A DNA stretch of 64,000 nt from contig JAFZQU010000019.1 in NCBI GenBank assembly GCA_017620255.1, forward strand, positions 150,160 to 214,159. Reading direction: 5' to 3'. How positions within the stretch are numbered: position 1 is the stretch's first letter; each line of letters begins with the position of its first letter. Made by a program: the position numbers and the translations under genes. Source of the stretch: Lachnospiraceae bacterium (lineage in GTDB: Bacteria > Bacillota > Clostridia > Lachnospirales > Lachnospiraceae). The notes below the pieces were generated by a model. It saw nothing but the letters and a program-made list of their open reading frames with translations, ran no database searches and was not told the DNA's origin. Positions 50,196 through 59,096 of this stretch are shown here, one piece after another.

Positions 50196-50936
50196 CTAGT
50201 TCGTATCAAACACCTGAGTCATCAGATCCACACGGTCATTCTCGTTGGCTGTCTTGAGCGCCTCCGCGCGGATGTCCTCCTCCACGGTCGCGTTCGTGAT
50301 CCGCCCCATCTGCTGTGTGAACGTGTTGTTGGAATTGATCTCTTCCTGGACCTTCTGTGCGTTCGTACGCTCTTCTTCGTCCTCTTCCTCTTCCTGCCGG
50401 CCGACCGGCTTCTCTTCCTTCTGCATCAGCTCATCTCTTCTACCGATCTCCTGATCGTACTCGTAACGCGAGATCTTGCCCTGCAGATACATGGTCTCAA
50501 GCTGACCTGCGGAAACGCCGACCAGGGACTGTTCCATTCTGTCCTGCTCGCGCTCTTTGTCCGCTTCCTCTTCTGCCAGTTTCTCGGCAGCTGTCGGCTC
50601 GGCATTCGGCGCGTTGGAAGCAACGTTCTCTGCCGCCTGCTCCGTCTCCTCAGGCTCTTCCTCCTCCGGCACATCTTTACGGAAGACCATACCGTCCTCC
50701 AAAGCTGCCAGGGACTGCTGCTTCGCCGCAACCGTGTCGCCGTCCTCATCAGCCGAAAGCACGTCTCCGTAAACAGAGCTGTTCAGGGCTGCTGCCTCTT
50801 TCTGGGTCTCCGCTCTTTCTTCTTCCGCTTTCTTCTGCTGCTCGGCGGCAGGATCTTTTTCATTTACGGCATTCGCAGCGCGCGCCGGATCGTACACGGG
50901 CGCTGTCATGTTTGTATTCAATGCATCAATTCTCAT
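50196..50936 (-). CDS. Acidic, Glu/Ala-rich protein of unknown function
   Basis: 246 residues, strongly acidic, with no signal peptide or membrane segment. Low-complexity stretches (PEEEEPEETEQAAE, QEEEEDEEERTNAQK) and long predicted helices suggest a coiled-coil, partly disordered cytoplasmic protein. A more ordered part is LVGVSAGQLETMYLQGKISRY. I do not recognise the family. AAAGGAGGAGG precedes the ATG, and a -10 TATAAT with a weak TTGTAA -35 (51008-51034) lies upstream. A good terminator follows. Neighbouring FliB-like gene may suggest a flagellum-type context, but no flagellar gene is present. Confidence 0.6.
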   Translation of the reverse strand: MRIDALNTNMTAPVYDPARAANAVNEKDPAAEQQKKAEEERAETQKEAAALNSSVYGDVLSADEDGDTVAAKQQSLAALEDGMVFRKDVPEEEEPEETEQAAENVASNAPNAEPTAAEKLAEEEADKEREQDRMEQSLVGVSAGQLETMYLQGKISRYEYDQEIGRRDELMQKEEKPVGRQEEEEDEEERTNAQKVQEEINSNNTFTQQMGRITNATVEEDIRAEALKTANENDRVDLMTQVFDTN

Positions 50937-51021
50937 ACTGACCTCCTCCTTTCAAAAGGATGTTCCCCCTTGCGGCGTGTCCGTTTTGACACCCCGTTTC
51001 TGCGCCTATTATACCACATTC

Positions 51022-52146
51022 TCAGTCTTTACAACACATTTTTTCAACAGTACGGTACATTTCGTCCATGATCTGCTCGTTGAAATAGGCTCTCCGGTTG
51101 TAGACCGCTACCGTTTTTATGAAATCTTTGTCGTCAAAATCACCCTTCTGCTCCCACAAAAGCACGTCAAATAAGAACTTCATGTTCAGGTGGATGAGCC
51201 CCATGCGCACGTTCCGCCGGAAGCTGTAATCATCGAAGGTTTTTAAGAAATGCTGGAGCAGGTAGTAGGCGTAGAGCCCCGCATAATAAGGCACATATTG
51301 CGGATACTTTGCGAGAAGATCATCCGCCAGTTCTGCCCAGTGTCTCCGAAACGGTTTTGCCGCATTTAACTTTCTGAAGAACAGCTGGCAGTAGCCGTAC
51401 AGCGTCGGGTTCCCGAGTGAGAGACGCTCGCCGTAGAGATGGGTGTGCATGATCTCTTCGTAGACGTTGGCATCGAAGGGGAACAGGTTGCTTTCCGGTT
51501 TACATAACTCATCAGGGCGGTATGTCACAAACGGATTCTCCGCAAGCCACGCCCCGTTCTCTTTTAAGAAAGCCTGCTGCGCTTCACTCGCATAGGCATC
51601 GATCCTTGCAAGCACATCGCGCAGATCCGCGACCGTTTCCACGGCAAGCAGCGCATCCGTCATCTCCTGCCTGCATGCTACGAGCGTCAGGAGATAGTCT
51701 TCATCCTCATTTGACCCGAAGCGTCCGCTCTCGGGTTCCCCTTCCGTCTCGTGAAAATCTAATTCCTTAAAACGTGAAAACCAGAGTGCTGCCCCCTCGA
51801 TACAGGACAGATCGATGAGCCGCTCCTCAAACGCACCGTAATTCCTGTAGAAACGTGGAAACGAGCGGCAGGCTTCGGGCAGGAAGTCATGCCCCTTTGC
51901 AAGCTGCATACTGCATAGCCCGTCGCGGTTCAGGAACGGACAGACGGCCGACGAAGAATTGAACTGGTCGCGCAGGTGACCGGAGGTCGCAAAAAAAAGA
52001 CGCAGGCCGAGCAGCCCACCGGCATTTTTCATGCGCTCTGCGTCTTCTTTTTCAAGCGGTATGATCCAGCCTCTGCAGCAGGTCTCTTCGCACTTCCCCG
52101 CGTTGCAGCAGAAATCCCGGAAAAAAGAGATCTCGCGAATCTTCAT
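51022..52146 (-). CDS. FliB-family protein (flagellin lysine-N-methylase-like)
   Basis: 374 residues. The family's N-terminal cysteine cluster is present: FCCNAGKCEETCCRGW, then CPFLNRDGLCSMQ and CRSFPRF. This is the Fe-S or metal-binding hallmark of FliB-like proteins, annotated as flagellin lysine methylases and thought to be radical-SAM-like. The rest is helical. No flagellar genes lie in the window, and the family also occurs in non-motile Firmicutes, so another protein substrate is possible. Six bases upstream of it ends the alpha-galactosidase gene. Confidence 0.8.
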   Translation of the reverse strand: MKIREISFFRDFCCNAGKCEETCCRGWIIPLEKEDAERMKNAGGLLGLRLFFATSGHLRDQFNSSSAVCPFLNRDGLCSMQLAKGHDFLPEACRSFPRFYRNYGAFEERLIDLSCIEGAALWFSRFKELDFHETEGEPESGRFGSNEDEDYLLTLVACRQEMTDALLAVETVADLRDVLARIDAYASEAQQAFLKENGAWLAENPFVTYRPDELCKPESNLFPFDANVYEEIMHTHLYGERLSLGNPTLYGYCQLFFRKLNAAKPFRRHWAELADDLLAKYPQYVPYYAGLYAYYLLQHFLKTFDDYSFRRNVRMGLIHLNMKFLFDVLLWEQKGDFDDKDFIKTVAVYNRRAYFNEQIMDEMYRTVEKMCCKD

Positions 52147-52151
52147 CCTGC

Positions 52152-54560
52152 CTATCCCTCAATCTCCTCAATGTAATACATCCTGGAGGCAAAATCCTGA
52201 AACAGCCTGGTCTGCCCGGTATATCCCGTGCCGCCGAAATTCTGCGCGAGCACGATCCCGGCGTTGTTCAATAGGGCGCCGCTCACCCTGTAGTCCTCGG
52301 TCTCCGAATCCATATGCACGACTTTAGAGATCGCATCGTGTAGCAGCGAATTCTGCTTGATGTGCACGGGCGCGATCATGTTGACCAGGTTGCCGAATTC
52401 CTTCAGGTCATGACGGAGCGGCAGGTTGTACACATGGTACATCTTCTCATCGTCAAGCCCGGCGGTCTTCAGCACCGCGCGAAAATCATTCGGCACTGCA
52501 AGTTCATTCCAAAGCATGGCAACGGCCCTGCGCCTGTCTTTGTCAACGACCGTCCATGCATGTTCGTCCACTCTGTAAAAATCACCCGCGAAGAATACTT
52601 CTCTCCACCTCTTATATTCTTTGATCTGCGCTGCGATCTCATTGAGCTCTTTTGATGAGAGATCACTTAAGTTCAGTTCATAGCCGAGCACGCCAAACGC
52701 AGCCACATTATATCTCGTATATAACGGCGTATCTCTGAGCGTCTGATGGTTCGGACAGTCGGACACATGCGCTGTGACCGTGGAGAGCGGGTAGCCGTAA
52801 CTGTAGCCTTCCTGGATGTGCGTGCGCATGATCGCATCCGTATCATCGCTGCCCCAGATCTGCGGGAAATAGCAGAGCATCCCGAGATCAAACCGGTTGC
52901 CGCCGGATGAACATCCTTCAAAAAGGATCTCCGGATATTCCCTCATCAGATCGTTTAAGATATCGTAAAGCCCGAGCACCCAACGGTGTGCCGTCTCACC
53001 CTGGCGCTCCGCCGTGGATACATAGGAAAAAACATCGGAGAACATGCGGTTCATGTCCCACTTCACATAGTCAACGCCCTCACTGAACACCTTTCGCATC
53101 GCGGATTTGACAAACGCCACGACCTCCGGGTTCGTAAGGTCGAGCAGCATCTGGTTACGTCCCAGGCTCTGCTCTCTCCCCGGGATCTGCATCGCATACG
53201 AGGGATGCGCGCGGTAGAGATCGGAGTCCTCGCTGATCATCTCAGGCTCCACCCAGATCCCGAACTGCAGTCCGAGATCGTGTACCTTTTTGGAAAGCCT
53301 GCGGATGCCGCCCGGCAGTTTCTTCTGATCCGCTTCCCAGTCCCCGAGCGACGTCGTATCGGAATGGCGTCCCTGAAACCAGCCGTCATCCATCACCAGC
53401 AGCTCCGCGCCGACATCGGCCGCCTTCTTTGCAAGCCGCAGCAGTTTGAACTCGCTGATATTGAAGTAGGATGCCTCCCAGGAATTCAACAGGATCGGCC
53501 GCACCTTATCGCGGAATTTCCCGCGTACAATATGCTTACGGACAAACGCATGCATATGCGCACTAATGCCCCTGTATCCATTGACCGAATAAGTCATTAC
53601 CGCTTCCGGTGTATGGAAACATTCGCCTTTTGCAAGCGTCCAGGCAAAATCAGAAGGGTCGATCCCCGACACAAACCTTACGCCGTAAAAGCCGCTCATC
53701 TCACACGCCTCGTAGTGGTTGCCGGAATAGACCAGGTTAAACCCGTATCCTTCGCCCCAGCGCTCCGTGGTCTTAGAAGACACTACCATGACAAACGGAT
53801 TGTTCCGGTTCGAAGAGACACCGGTCTGTGTATGGTTCACATGCAGGCCGTGGGTAATGTTTGTCTCATGCTTTTCCATTTCCCGGCCCCAGTTACCGCC
53901 AAACGTGATCATCTTATAGTCTGCGCTCCTGAGATCCAGCTGCATGCTGAGCAGGCGTCTGATCGTAAAGGATGCTTCCTCATCGTTGTAGAGCACCGCG
54001 CGTCTTGTGATCACATCGCAGGCGGGAAAGACCGTATAGATGAGGTCCAGACGCACGCCCTTGCTGCGTTCTGTAAGATGCAGGGTTAATTGACTTGGGC
54101 GGTCAATTTTGCCTGCCGTCGTGCCTGCTGCCCCGTTATCTGCCGCACTGCCTGTCTGCGCACTGCCTGCCGGCCCGTCACCCGCGACCGCGCAGGGCAT
54201 ACCTTCTACCGGTGTGATTTTGTCTGAGAGATCATAAGACTTGAAAACAAAATCCGATGTCCTGCTGCCGTCCGCATAGGAAAGCAGAAGCATCGGCTCC
54301 CTGAAATCACCTTTGCCGGCCGAGGATACTTCCAGCGGCAGATCCTCGATCGTCAGCGGTGAATCTTTTGTATAATTGACCGTCGTCCCCTTGCCGTGGC
54401 TCACCTTATGCGAAAGCGCAGAGACCACATCCGCCCCGTCTGCAATGTAAAGCGGAGCACCATAGTGCAGATGCTCCGGCAGCCCTTCGGCGTTGATGGA
54501 AAACGCGTACGTCGTGTTTGCGGTTTCAAGTAAAAACAGTTTGTCGATGACCCTGATCAT
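52152..54560 (-). CDS. Alpha-galactosidase, glycoside hydrolase family 36
   Basis: 802 residues. GH36 landmarks: GGNWGREMEKHE, RPILLNSWEASYFNIS, VMDDGWFQGRHSD, WVEPEMIS, the nucleophile in VKWDMNRMF, CSSGGNRFDLGML and the acid/base in WGSDDTDA. It hydrolyses terminal alpha-1,6-galactose from raffinose, stachyose or melibiose; no signal peptide, so it acts in the cytoplasm on imported sugars. A Gly/Ala-rich insert (near 130-155, GSAQTGSAADNGAAG) interrupts the N-terminal sandwich domain. The start overlaps the stop of the diguanylate cyclase gene by four bases, an unusual coupling. No sugar transporter gene is nearby. Confidence 0.94.
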   Translation of the reverse strand: MIRVIDKLFLLETANTTYAFSINAEGLPEHLHYGAPLYIADGADVVSALSHKVSHGKGTTVNYTKDSPLTIEDLPLEVSSAGKGDFREPMLLLSYADGSRTSDFVFKSYDLSDKITPVEGMPCAVAGDGPAGSAQTGSAADNGAAGTTAGKIDRPSQLTLHLTERSKGVRLDLIYTVFPACDVITRRAVLYNDEEASFTIRRLLSMQLDLRSADYKMITFGGNWGREMEKHETNITHGLHVNHTQTGVSSNRNNPFVMVVSSKTTERWGEGYGFNLVYSGNHYEACEMSGFYGVRFVSGIDPSDFAWTLAKGECFHTPEAVMTYSVNGYRGISAHMHAFVRKHIVRGKFRDKVRPILLNSWEASYFNISEFKLLRLAKKAADVGAELLVMDDGWFQGRHSDTTSLGDWEADQKKLPGGIRRLSKKVHDLGLQFGIWVEPEMISEDSDLYRAHPSYAMQIPGREQSLGRNQMLLDLTNPEVVAFVKSAMRKVFSEGVDYVKWDMNRMFSDVFSYVSTAERQGETAHRWVLGLYDILNDLMREYPEILFEGCSSGGNRFDLGMLCYFPQIWGSDDTDAIMRTHIQEGYSYGYPLSTVTAHVSDCPNHQTLRDTPLYTRYNVAAFGVLGYELNLSDLSSKELNEIAAQIKEYKRWREVFFAGDFYRVDEHAWTVVDKDRRRAVAMLWNELAVPNDFRAVLKTAGLDDEKMYHVYNLPLRHDLKEFGNLVNMIAPVHIKQNSLLHDAISKVVHMDSETEDYRVSGALLNNAGIVLAQNFGGTGYTGQTRLFQDFASRMYYIEEIEG

Positions 54561-56011
54561 TTCTCTCCCCCGTCCGGACCATAGAAGGTCGCCATGCAGC
54601 CGTCCGTCGCTTTGCTCCGGTATACGCAGCCGTCCGCCTTCTTATAGATCGCTTCAAAATCAGCCTTTGCGCCATCATGCGTTATCACCGCGCCGGCGCT
54701 GACCGAAACCCGGTAGTCCTTCAGTTCCGGAATGTCCATCGCGCCCAGTTTGGAGAAGACGCGTTCGATCATCGTCCTGCCGGTCTCTTCGTCGAGCACG
54801 TTGTATGCAAAGACCGCATACTCGTCACCGCCGAGACGGAACACAACGTCCCGGCCGCGGAATTCGTTGCGGATGATGTCGGCGATGCCGCGGATGACTT
54901 TGTCTCCCACGTCATGTCCGTAATTGTCGTTGATCGCTTTGAAGTCGTCGATATCGATGATGCAGAACATGCCGTCTTTACCGTTTGCCAGCGCATCGAT
55001 GACTTTACGTTCGCCGCTGCCACGGTTCAGAATACCCGTCATCTGGTCCGTCTCTGCGAGCAGCTCCAGTGCTTCACGCTCCCTTGCGGATTCCACGACG
55101 TCATCGACGTTCTTAAAACCGGCCAGGATGCCGCTGTTTAAATTGTTCGGATTGATCGGAATGTAGGTGAACTGATAGTAGTGGATCTCGCCGTTGTCCA
55201 TGACGCGGTAACTCGAAACGTACTCGTCCACTTCCTGCATCTTGGCGCGCACGGTCTCAAAACTCATCGCCTCCAACATCGCCTGCTGATCCTCGGCGTA
55301 CACACGGTCCGCGATGTACTGCTTGCAGAGCACATCGTAGGGGTATACACGCTCACTCGGCTTTTCCATCCCCTTCGTGACGTAGCCGTCCAGTTTCAGG
55401 ATCACGACCGTCGCGTTGTTGATGTCGACTTTGAAGATGTTGTAGTAATCACGGCTCAGCGCCGCCACGATATCCAGCTGCTCGCGCAGATACTGCTTGT
55501 CCGCGATGTGCCTGCGGATGGATTTGTCGATATCACGGAACGCCAGGATAAAGTGGTCCGCCGTTTCCGGATCGCCCGCGAGCGCAAACGCCATCTGATG
55601 ATAGGAAAGCGTCCCGTCATCTGCCATGCGGATGTAGTCGACCGTATAGAGGCTTCCGCTTTTGATCCGGTCAAGAACCGTTTCGGAAGATACTTCGCGC
55701 ATCACGCTGTCCGGCCTGTCCGCAACGTAAATATCGATGTATTCCTCCATGGCTTTATCATAATGATTGTATTTCTGCCCAAGCTTCACGGCACCGACCG
55801 AAGTGTTCTCGCCGGTCGTCCGGTAAAGACGCATGCTCAGGTCATCGTTATTCACGATCCAGATCGTGTGGTACTCTTTGCCAAGCCCCGTCACGATCCC
55901 CATGCAGTTTTGGATCCGCCGGTTGAAATCCTCCACCAGCTGCCGCTGCTCTGCAGGATAATCCGCGGGATTCAGTAATTCGTCTTCCTTGATGATCAGA
56001 TCTGATTGCAT
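54557..56011 (-). CDS. Soluble diguanylate cyclase with tandem PAS-like repeats (GGDEF)
   Basis: 484 residues, no membrane segment. Two related ~120-residue modules (about 45-165 and 185-300) share the pattern EYIDIYVADRPDSVM/QYIADRVYAEDQQAM followed by SxETVxxxxxxx; they resemble the divergent PAS repeats common in Lachnospiraceae GGDEF proteins. The C-terminal GGDEF domain is active-looking: DIDDFKAINDNYGHDVGD and RLGGDEYAVFAY. It makes c-di-GMP in response to an unknown cytoplasmic signal. AAGGA precedes the ATG. Coupled (ATGA) to the alpha-galactosidase gene. Confidence 0.88.
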   Translation of the reverse strand: MQSDLIIKEDELLNPADYPAEQRQLVEDFNRRIQNCMGIVTGLGKEYHTIWIVNNDDLSMRLYRTTGENTSVGAVKLGQKYNHYDKAMEEYIDIYVADRPDSVMREVSSETVLDRIKSGSLYTVDYIRMADDGTLSYHQMAFALAGDPETADHFILAFRDIDKSIRRHIADKQYLREQLDIVAALSRDYYNIFKVDINNATVVILKLDGYVTKGMEKPSERVYPYDVLCKQYIADRVYAEDQQAMLEAMSFETVRAKMQEVDEYVSSYRVMDNGEIHYYQFTYIPINPNNLNSGILAGFKNVDDVVESAREREALELLAETDQMTGILNRGSGERKVIDALANGKDGMFCIIDIDDFKAINDNYGHDVGDKVIRGIADIIRNEFRGRDVVFRLGGDEYAVFAYNVLDEETGRTMIERVFSKLGAMDIPELKDYRVSVSAGAVITHDGAKADFEAIYKKADGCVYRSKATDGCMATFYGPDGGEK

Positions 56012-56095
56012 ACGCTGTCCTTTCTCTTGACTGGTTTTATCTGTCGCCTTGGTGGTGTGTGGCTATCGCAAATGGCGCTTCGTGATTACGCTACT

Positions 56096-57190
56096 TTACG
56101 GTTTCCGCACGCCGACCAGGATAAACCTCCCGTTCTTCACATGATAACTGCAGGTCGAGAGCGTGACAAACTCATCGCCCCACTCGGCTTCCACACCCGT
56201 ATCATAGAGTGCACGCTCTTTTATGTTGTTAAGATAGTAGTCAAAATCATCTTTATCAGACAGGTTCGTATAATAGTAGTACCGGAAGCGCCCGTTGTCC
56301 TCATCCTTCTCCTGTCTGTATATATCCACGCCGCCAAAATCAAAGTTCAGGTCGATATCATTTAACGTCAGGATCACAGGCTCCGTGTACTCACCCGACT
56401 CTTTCGTCTCCTCGTCGACCTTATGGATCTTTCCTTCTTCCTCTAACTTCGCAAGGCTTTCTTCCGCGATGGCTTTGTCTGCTTCCTTGCGGTCCTCTTC
56501 CGTTTCCAGTTCCTCTTCGTCGATCTGCGAATAGAAAGCCGCAAACAGCTGATATTCGCGCTCCTCATAGAGCGTGTCAAACCGGATCACGGGATGGTTT
56601 AAGCCATAGGATGCATCCGCAAAACGCGCCAGCGAACCGAAGCTGGTCCCGTCCTTCATGTTATGCCCGTAGATCAGGGTGTTGTTATATCCTTCCTGCC
56701 AGTCAACGGCAATGAAAAGCGTCCCCATGGAAGCCTCGCTGCCGTCAATGTCACGGTGCAGGAAATAGTTCTGGCTCGCAGGCGTGTAAACGACCGGTGC
56801 ATCGATCGCCGTTCCGTCGATCTTAAGCCAGCCTGCAATATACGGATTTACCTGCAAAAGCAGCCGGTACTTTTCTAGCGGTTCTCTGGTCTCTTCAGGC
56901 TCCTCCGGCTCTGTCTCCTCCGGTGCAGGTTCCGTCACTTCTTCTGCAATTTCTTCTGCATTCTCTGCCGGCTCTTCTGCCGCAGCGGCCTGCTCCGGAT
57001 CCACCCAGCCGTCCTCACTCTTCGTCAGTTCGCCTGCCGAAGCATCGAGATCCTGCTGCCCGGTCTTTAACTGATGGCGCATGCGCACTTCGTCCGTGCG
57101 CGCACGCAAAGACTCACAGCCGCCAAGAAGAAGCGCCCCTGTAAGCAGTACCGTTATGAAGATCATGGATGCTGAAATTTGCTTTCTCAC
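56096..57190 (-). CDS. Class B sortase with lipoprotein-like N-terminus
   Basis: 364 residues, GTG start at 57190 (GAGG eleven bases upstream). Hydrophobic N-terminus ends in a lipobox LLGGC. An acidic linker (~60-105, rich in Glu/Pro/Ala) precedes the sortase domain. Catalytic residues: His in IYGHNMKDG, Cys in LSTCSYH and Arg in GRFILVGVR, with the class B helix insert between. Sortases cut LPxTG/NPxTx-like signals and link proteins to the cell wall or pili. No substrate with a sorting signal is visible in this window, so it may act on distant proteins. Confidence 0.88.
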   Translation of the reverse strand: MRKQISASMIFITVLLTGALLLGGCESLRARTDEVRMRHQLKTGQQDLDASAGELTKSEDGWVDPEQAAAAEEPAENAEEIAEEVTEPAPEETEPEEPEETREPLEKYRLLLQVNPYIAGWLKIDGTAIDAPVVYTPASQNYFLHRDIDGSEASMGTLFIAVDWQEGYNNTLIYGHNMKDGTSFGSLARFADASYGLNHPVIRFDTLYEEREYQLFAAFYSQIDEEELETEEDRKEADKAIAEESLAKLEEEGKIHKVDEETKESGEYTEPVILTLNDIDLNFDFGGVDIYRQEKDEDNGRFRYYYYTNLSDKDDFDYYLNNIKERALYDTGVEAEWGDEFVTLSTCSYHVKNGRFILVGVRKP

Positions 57191-57274
57191 GTCCGGTCAG
57201 ACCTCACACAATGAATGCCTGTTAAATATACCATGTTTATACCCGTTTTTTCAAGTATATCCGCCACGACAAAG

Positions 57275-57300
57275 AAAAACAGACGGGACGAACCCGCCTG
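57275..57300 (-). terminator. Terminator after the PPi-phosphofructokinase gene
   Basis: Arms CAGACGGG (57280-57287) and CCCGCCTG (57293-57300, one G-U pair); read leftward TTTTTC follows. It lies 50 bp past the stop. Confidence 0.82.
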
Positions 57301-57350
57301 CTTTCCATGAGGTGATACTTTACCCGAAGATTGTATCTATACCATCTCGC

Positions 57351-59009
57351 TCAGCCCTTCTCGAGAGCCAGCGTTCTGGTCGTCAGATCGCACACTTCCG
57401 ACGGTCCGTAATACTGGATCGCGCCGGGATAAGTGAATGCAGTCTCAACTGCCCACTGATCTCTGTGTGCTGCAAAATACTTGAACGGTGCACCGTCCAA
57501 TTCCACAAGAGCCTTTCTGATAACCGGCTTGTCTTCACCGTTTCTGCGCTCGATGTTCATCATCTTGGTGATCGGCATACCGCCTGCAACCCACTCTTCC
57601 GCCGGCTTGGACAGGTTCGAAACCTTGGAAAGATATCCTGTGTAGCCGTACTGGATCAGCATGAATGCATTGTATCCTAAGGAGTAGCAGTAGTCCGCGT
57701 CAAAGTTCGACGGAAATGCGCATCTGCCTTCATAACCGAAGAAGTGATGCAGCGCACCGAATTTACCCTTGTAAGTGCCTGCTGCTTTTCTCTTATCAAG
57801 CTCGTCCTTTACAAGTGCGGACAGGAGTTTCTCGGATTCGATCAGGGAAACCTGTACGTTACCGTGCGGATCACGCTCTAAGAAAAGCTGCTGCTGAATG
57901 AGCTGCGGCAGGATCGCAAACACTGCCATGGATTCTTTCGTAAGACCGTTCTCGATGAACGCATATTTTGCATCCCAGTCGGGAAGTGCATTGAACTTCT
58001 CTGTGTTCGCACCGGCCAGCAGTTCGTTGATCTCTGCGATCAGCTTACTGAACTCGGGAACGAATTCCACGATACCTTCCGGAATGATCGCAACACCGAA
58101 GTTATTGCCGGCATTGCCTCTCTTCTCAACCGAATCCGCGATCTGGGAAGCGATCTGGGATAAGGACATCTTCTTAGCCGCAACTTCCTCACCGATCAGG
58201 CAGATGTTCGGCTGTGTCTCAAGCGCACATTCGAGTGCAACGTGGCTTGCGCTTCTGCCCATGACTTTGATGAAGTGCCAGTATTTCTTGGCTGAATTGG
58301 CATCTCTCTCGATATTGCCGATCAGCTCGGAATATGTCTTTGTCGCTGTATCAAAACCGAAGGAAGCTTCGATATCTTCATTCTTCAAGTCGCCGTCGAT
58401 CGTCTTCGGGCAGCCGATGACCTGCACGCCTGTGTTGTTTGCAGCCATGTACTCAGCCAGAACCGCTGCGTTCGTGTTGGAATCATCACCGCCGATGATC
58501 ACGATCGCTGTCAGACCGTGCTTCTTGGCAACTTCCGTTACAACCTTGAACTGGTCTTCCGTCTCCAGTTTCGTTCTGCCGGATCCGATGATATCAAATC
58601 CGCCTGTATTTCTGTATGCATCGATGAATGCATCGTCAAACTCAACAAAATCATCATCGATCAGTCCGCTCGGGCCGCCTTTGAAACCAAGCAGAACATT
58701 GTTTTTGTCAGTTGCTTTCAGCGCATCGTAGAGGCCACACACAACGTTGTGTCCGCCGGGCGCCTGACCGCCTGATAAGATCACGCCGACAACCTGCTTC
58801 TTCGGTGCAGAAGTATTGCTGCCCTTTTCAAAAGTGATCTCGTTCTTACCGTATGTATTAGGGAAAAGCGCTTTGATCTTGTCCTGATCGGCAACACTTG
58901 CAGTCGCTTCGCCATTCTTAACGCAGATCTCAGCGATCCCGTTTCTGAGCATGCCGGGAAGCTTCGGCACATACTCATATCTTGCTTTTTGAAGGGGTGA
59001 AAGATTCAT
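57351..59009 (-). CDS. pfp: Diphosphate-fructose-6-phosphate 1-phosphotransferase
   Basis: 552 residues, the long PPi-dependent form. Motifs: [12 protein letters not shown] (nucleotide loop), GGDDSNTNA with Asp replacing the Gly used by ATP-dependent enzymes, and [12 protein letters not shown] (active site). It reversibly phosphorylates fructose-6-phosphate with PPi, working in glycolysis and gluconeogenesis. AAAGGAG precedes the ATG, and it has its own promoter and terminator. Confidence 0.95.
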   Translation of the reverse strand: MNLSPLQKARYEYVPKLPGMLRNGIAEICVKNGEATASVADQDKIKALFPNTYGKNEITFEKGSNTSAPKKQVVGVILSGGQAPGGHNVVCGLYDALKATDKNNVLLGFKGGPSGLIDDDFVEFDDAFIDAYRNTGGFDIIGSGRTKLETEDQFKVVTEVAKKHGLTAIVIIGGDDSNTNAAVLAEYMAANNTGVQVIGCPKTIDGDLKNEDIEASFGFDTATKTYSELIGNIERDANSAKKYWHFIKVMGRSASHVALECALETQPNICLIGEEVAAKKMSLSQIASQIADSVEKRGNAGNNFGVAIIPEGIVEFVPEFSKLIAEINELLAGANTEKFNALPDWDAKYAFIENGLTKESMAVFAILPQLIQQQLFLERDPHGNVQVSLIESEKLLSALVKDELDKRKAAGTYKGKFGALHHFFGYEGRCAFPSNFDADYCYSLGYNAFMLIQYGYTGYLSKVSNLSKPAEEWVAGGMPITKMMNIERRNGEDKPVIRKALVELDGAPFKYFAAHRDQWAVETAFTYPGAIQYYGPSEVCDLTTRTLALEKG

Positions 59010-59058
59010 AACAGATCTCCTTTACATTTTATTACACCGTATTCACGGACCACTGTGT

Positions 59059-59088
59059 ATTCTACAACATTTCACCGTGCAAAGTCAA
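59059..59088 (-). promoter_or_regulatory. pfp promoter
   Basis: Leftward -35 TTGACT (59083-59088), 18-bp spacer, -10 TAGAAT (59059-59064), about 50 bp upstream of the start codon. Confidence 0.75.
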
Positions 59089-59096
59089 AAAAATCC

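Noticed and set aside
52986..54089. 367-residue rightward ORF
   Set aside because: Antisense to the alpha-galactosidase gene, with no motif or ribosome binding site.
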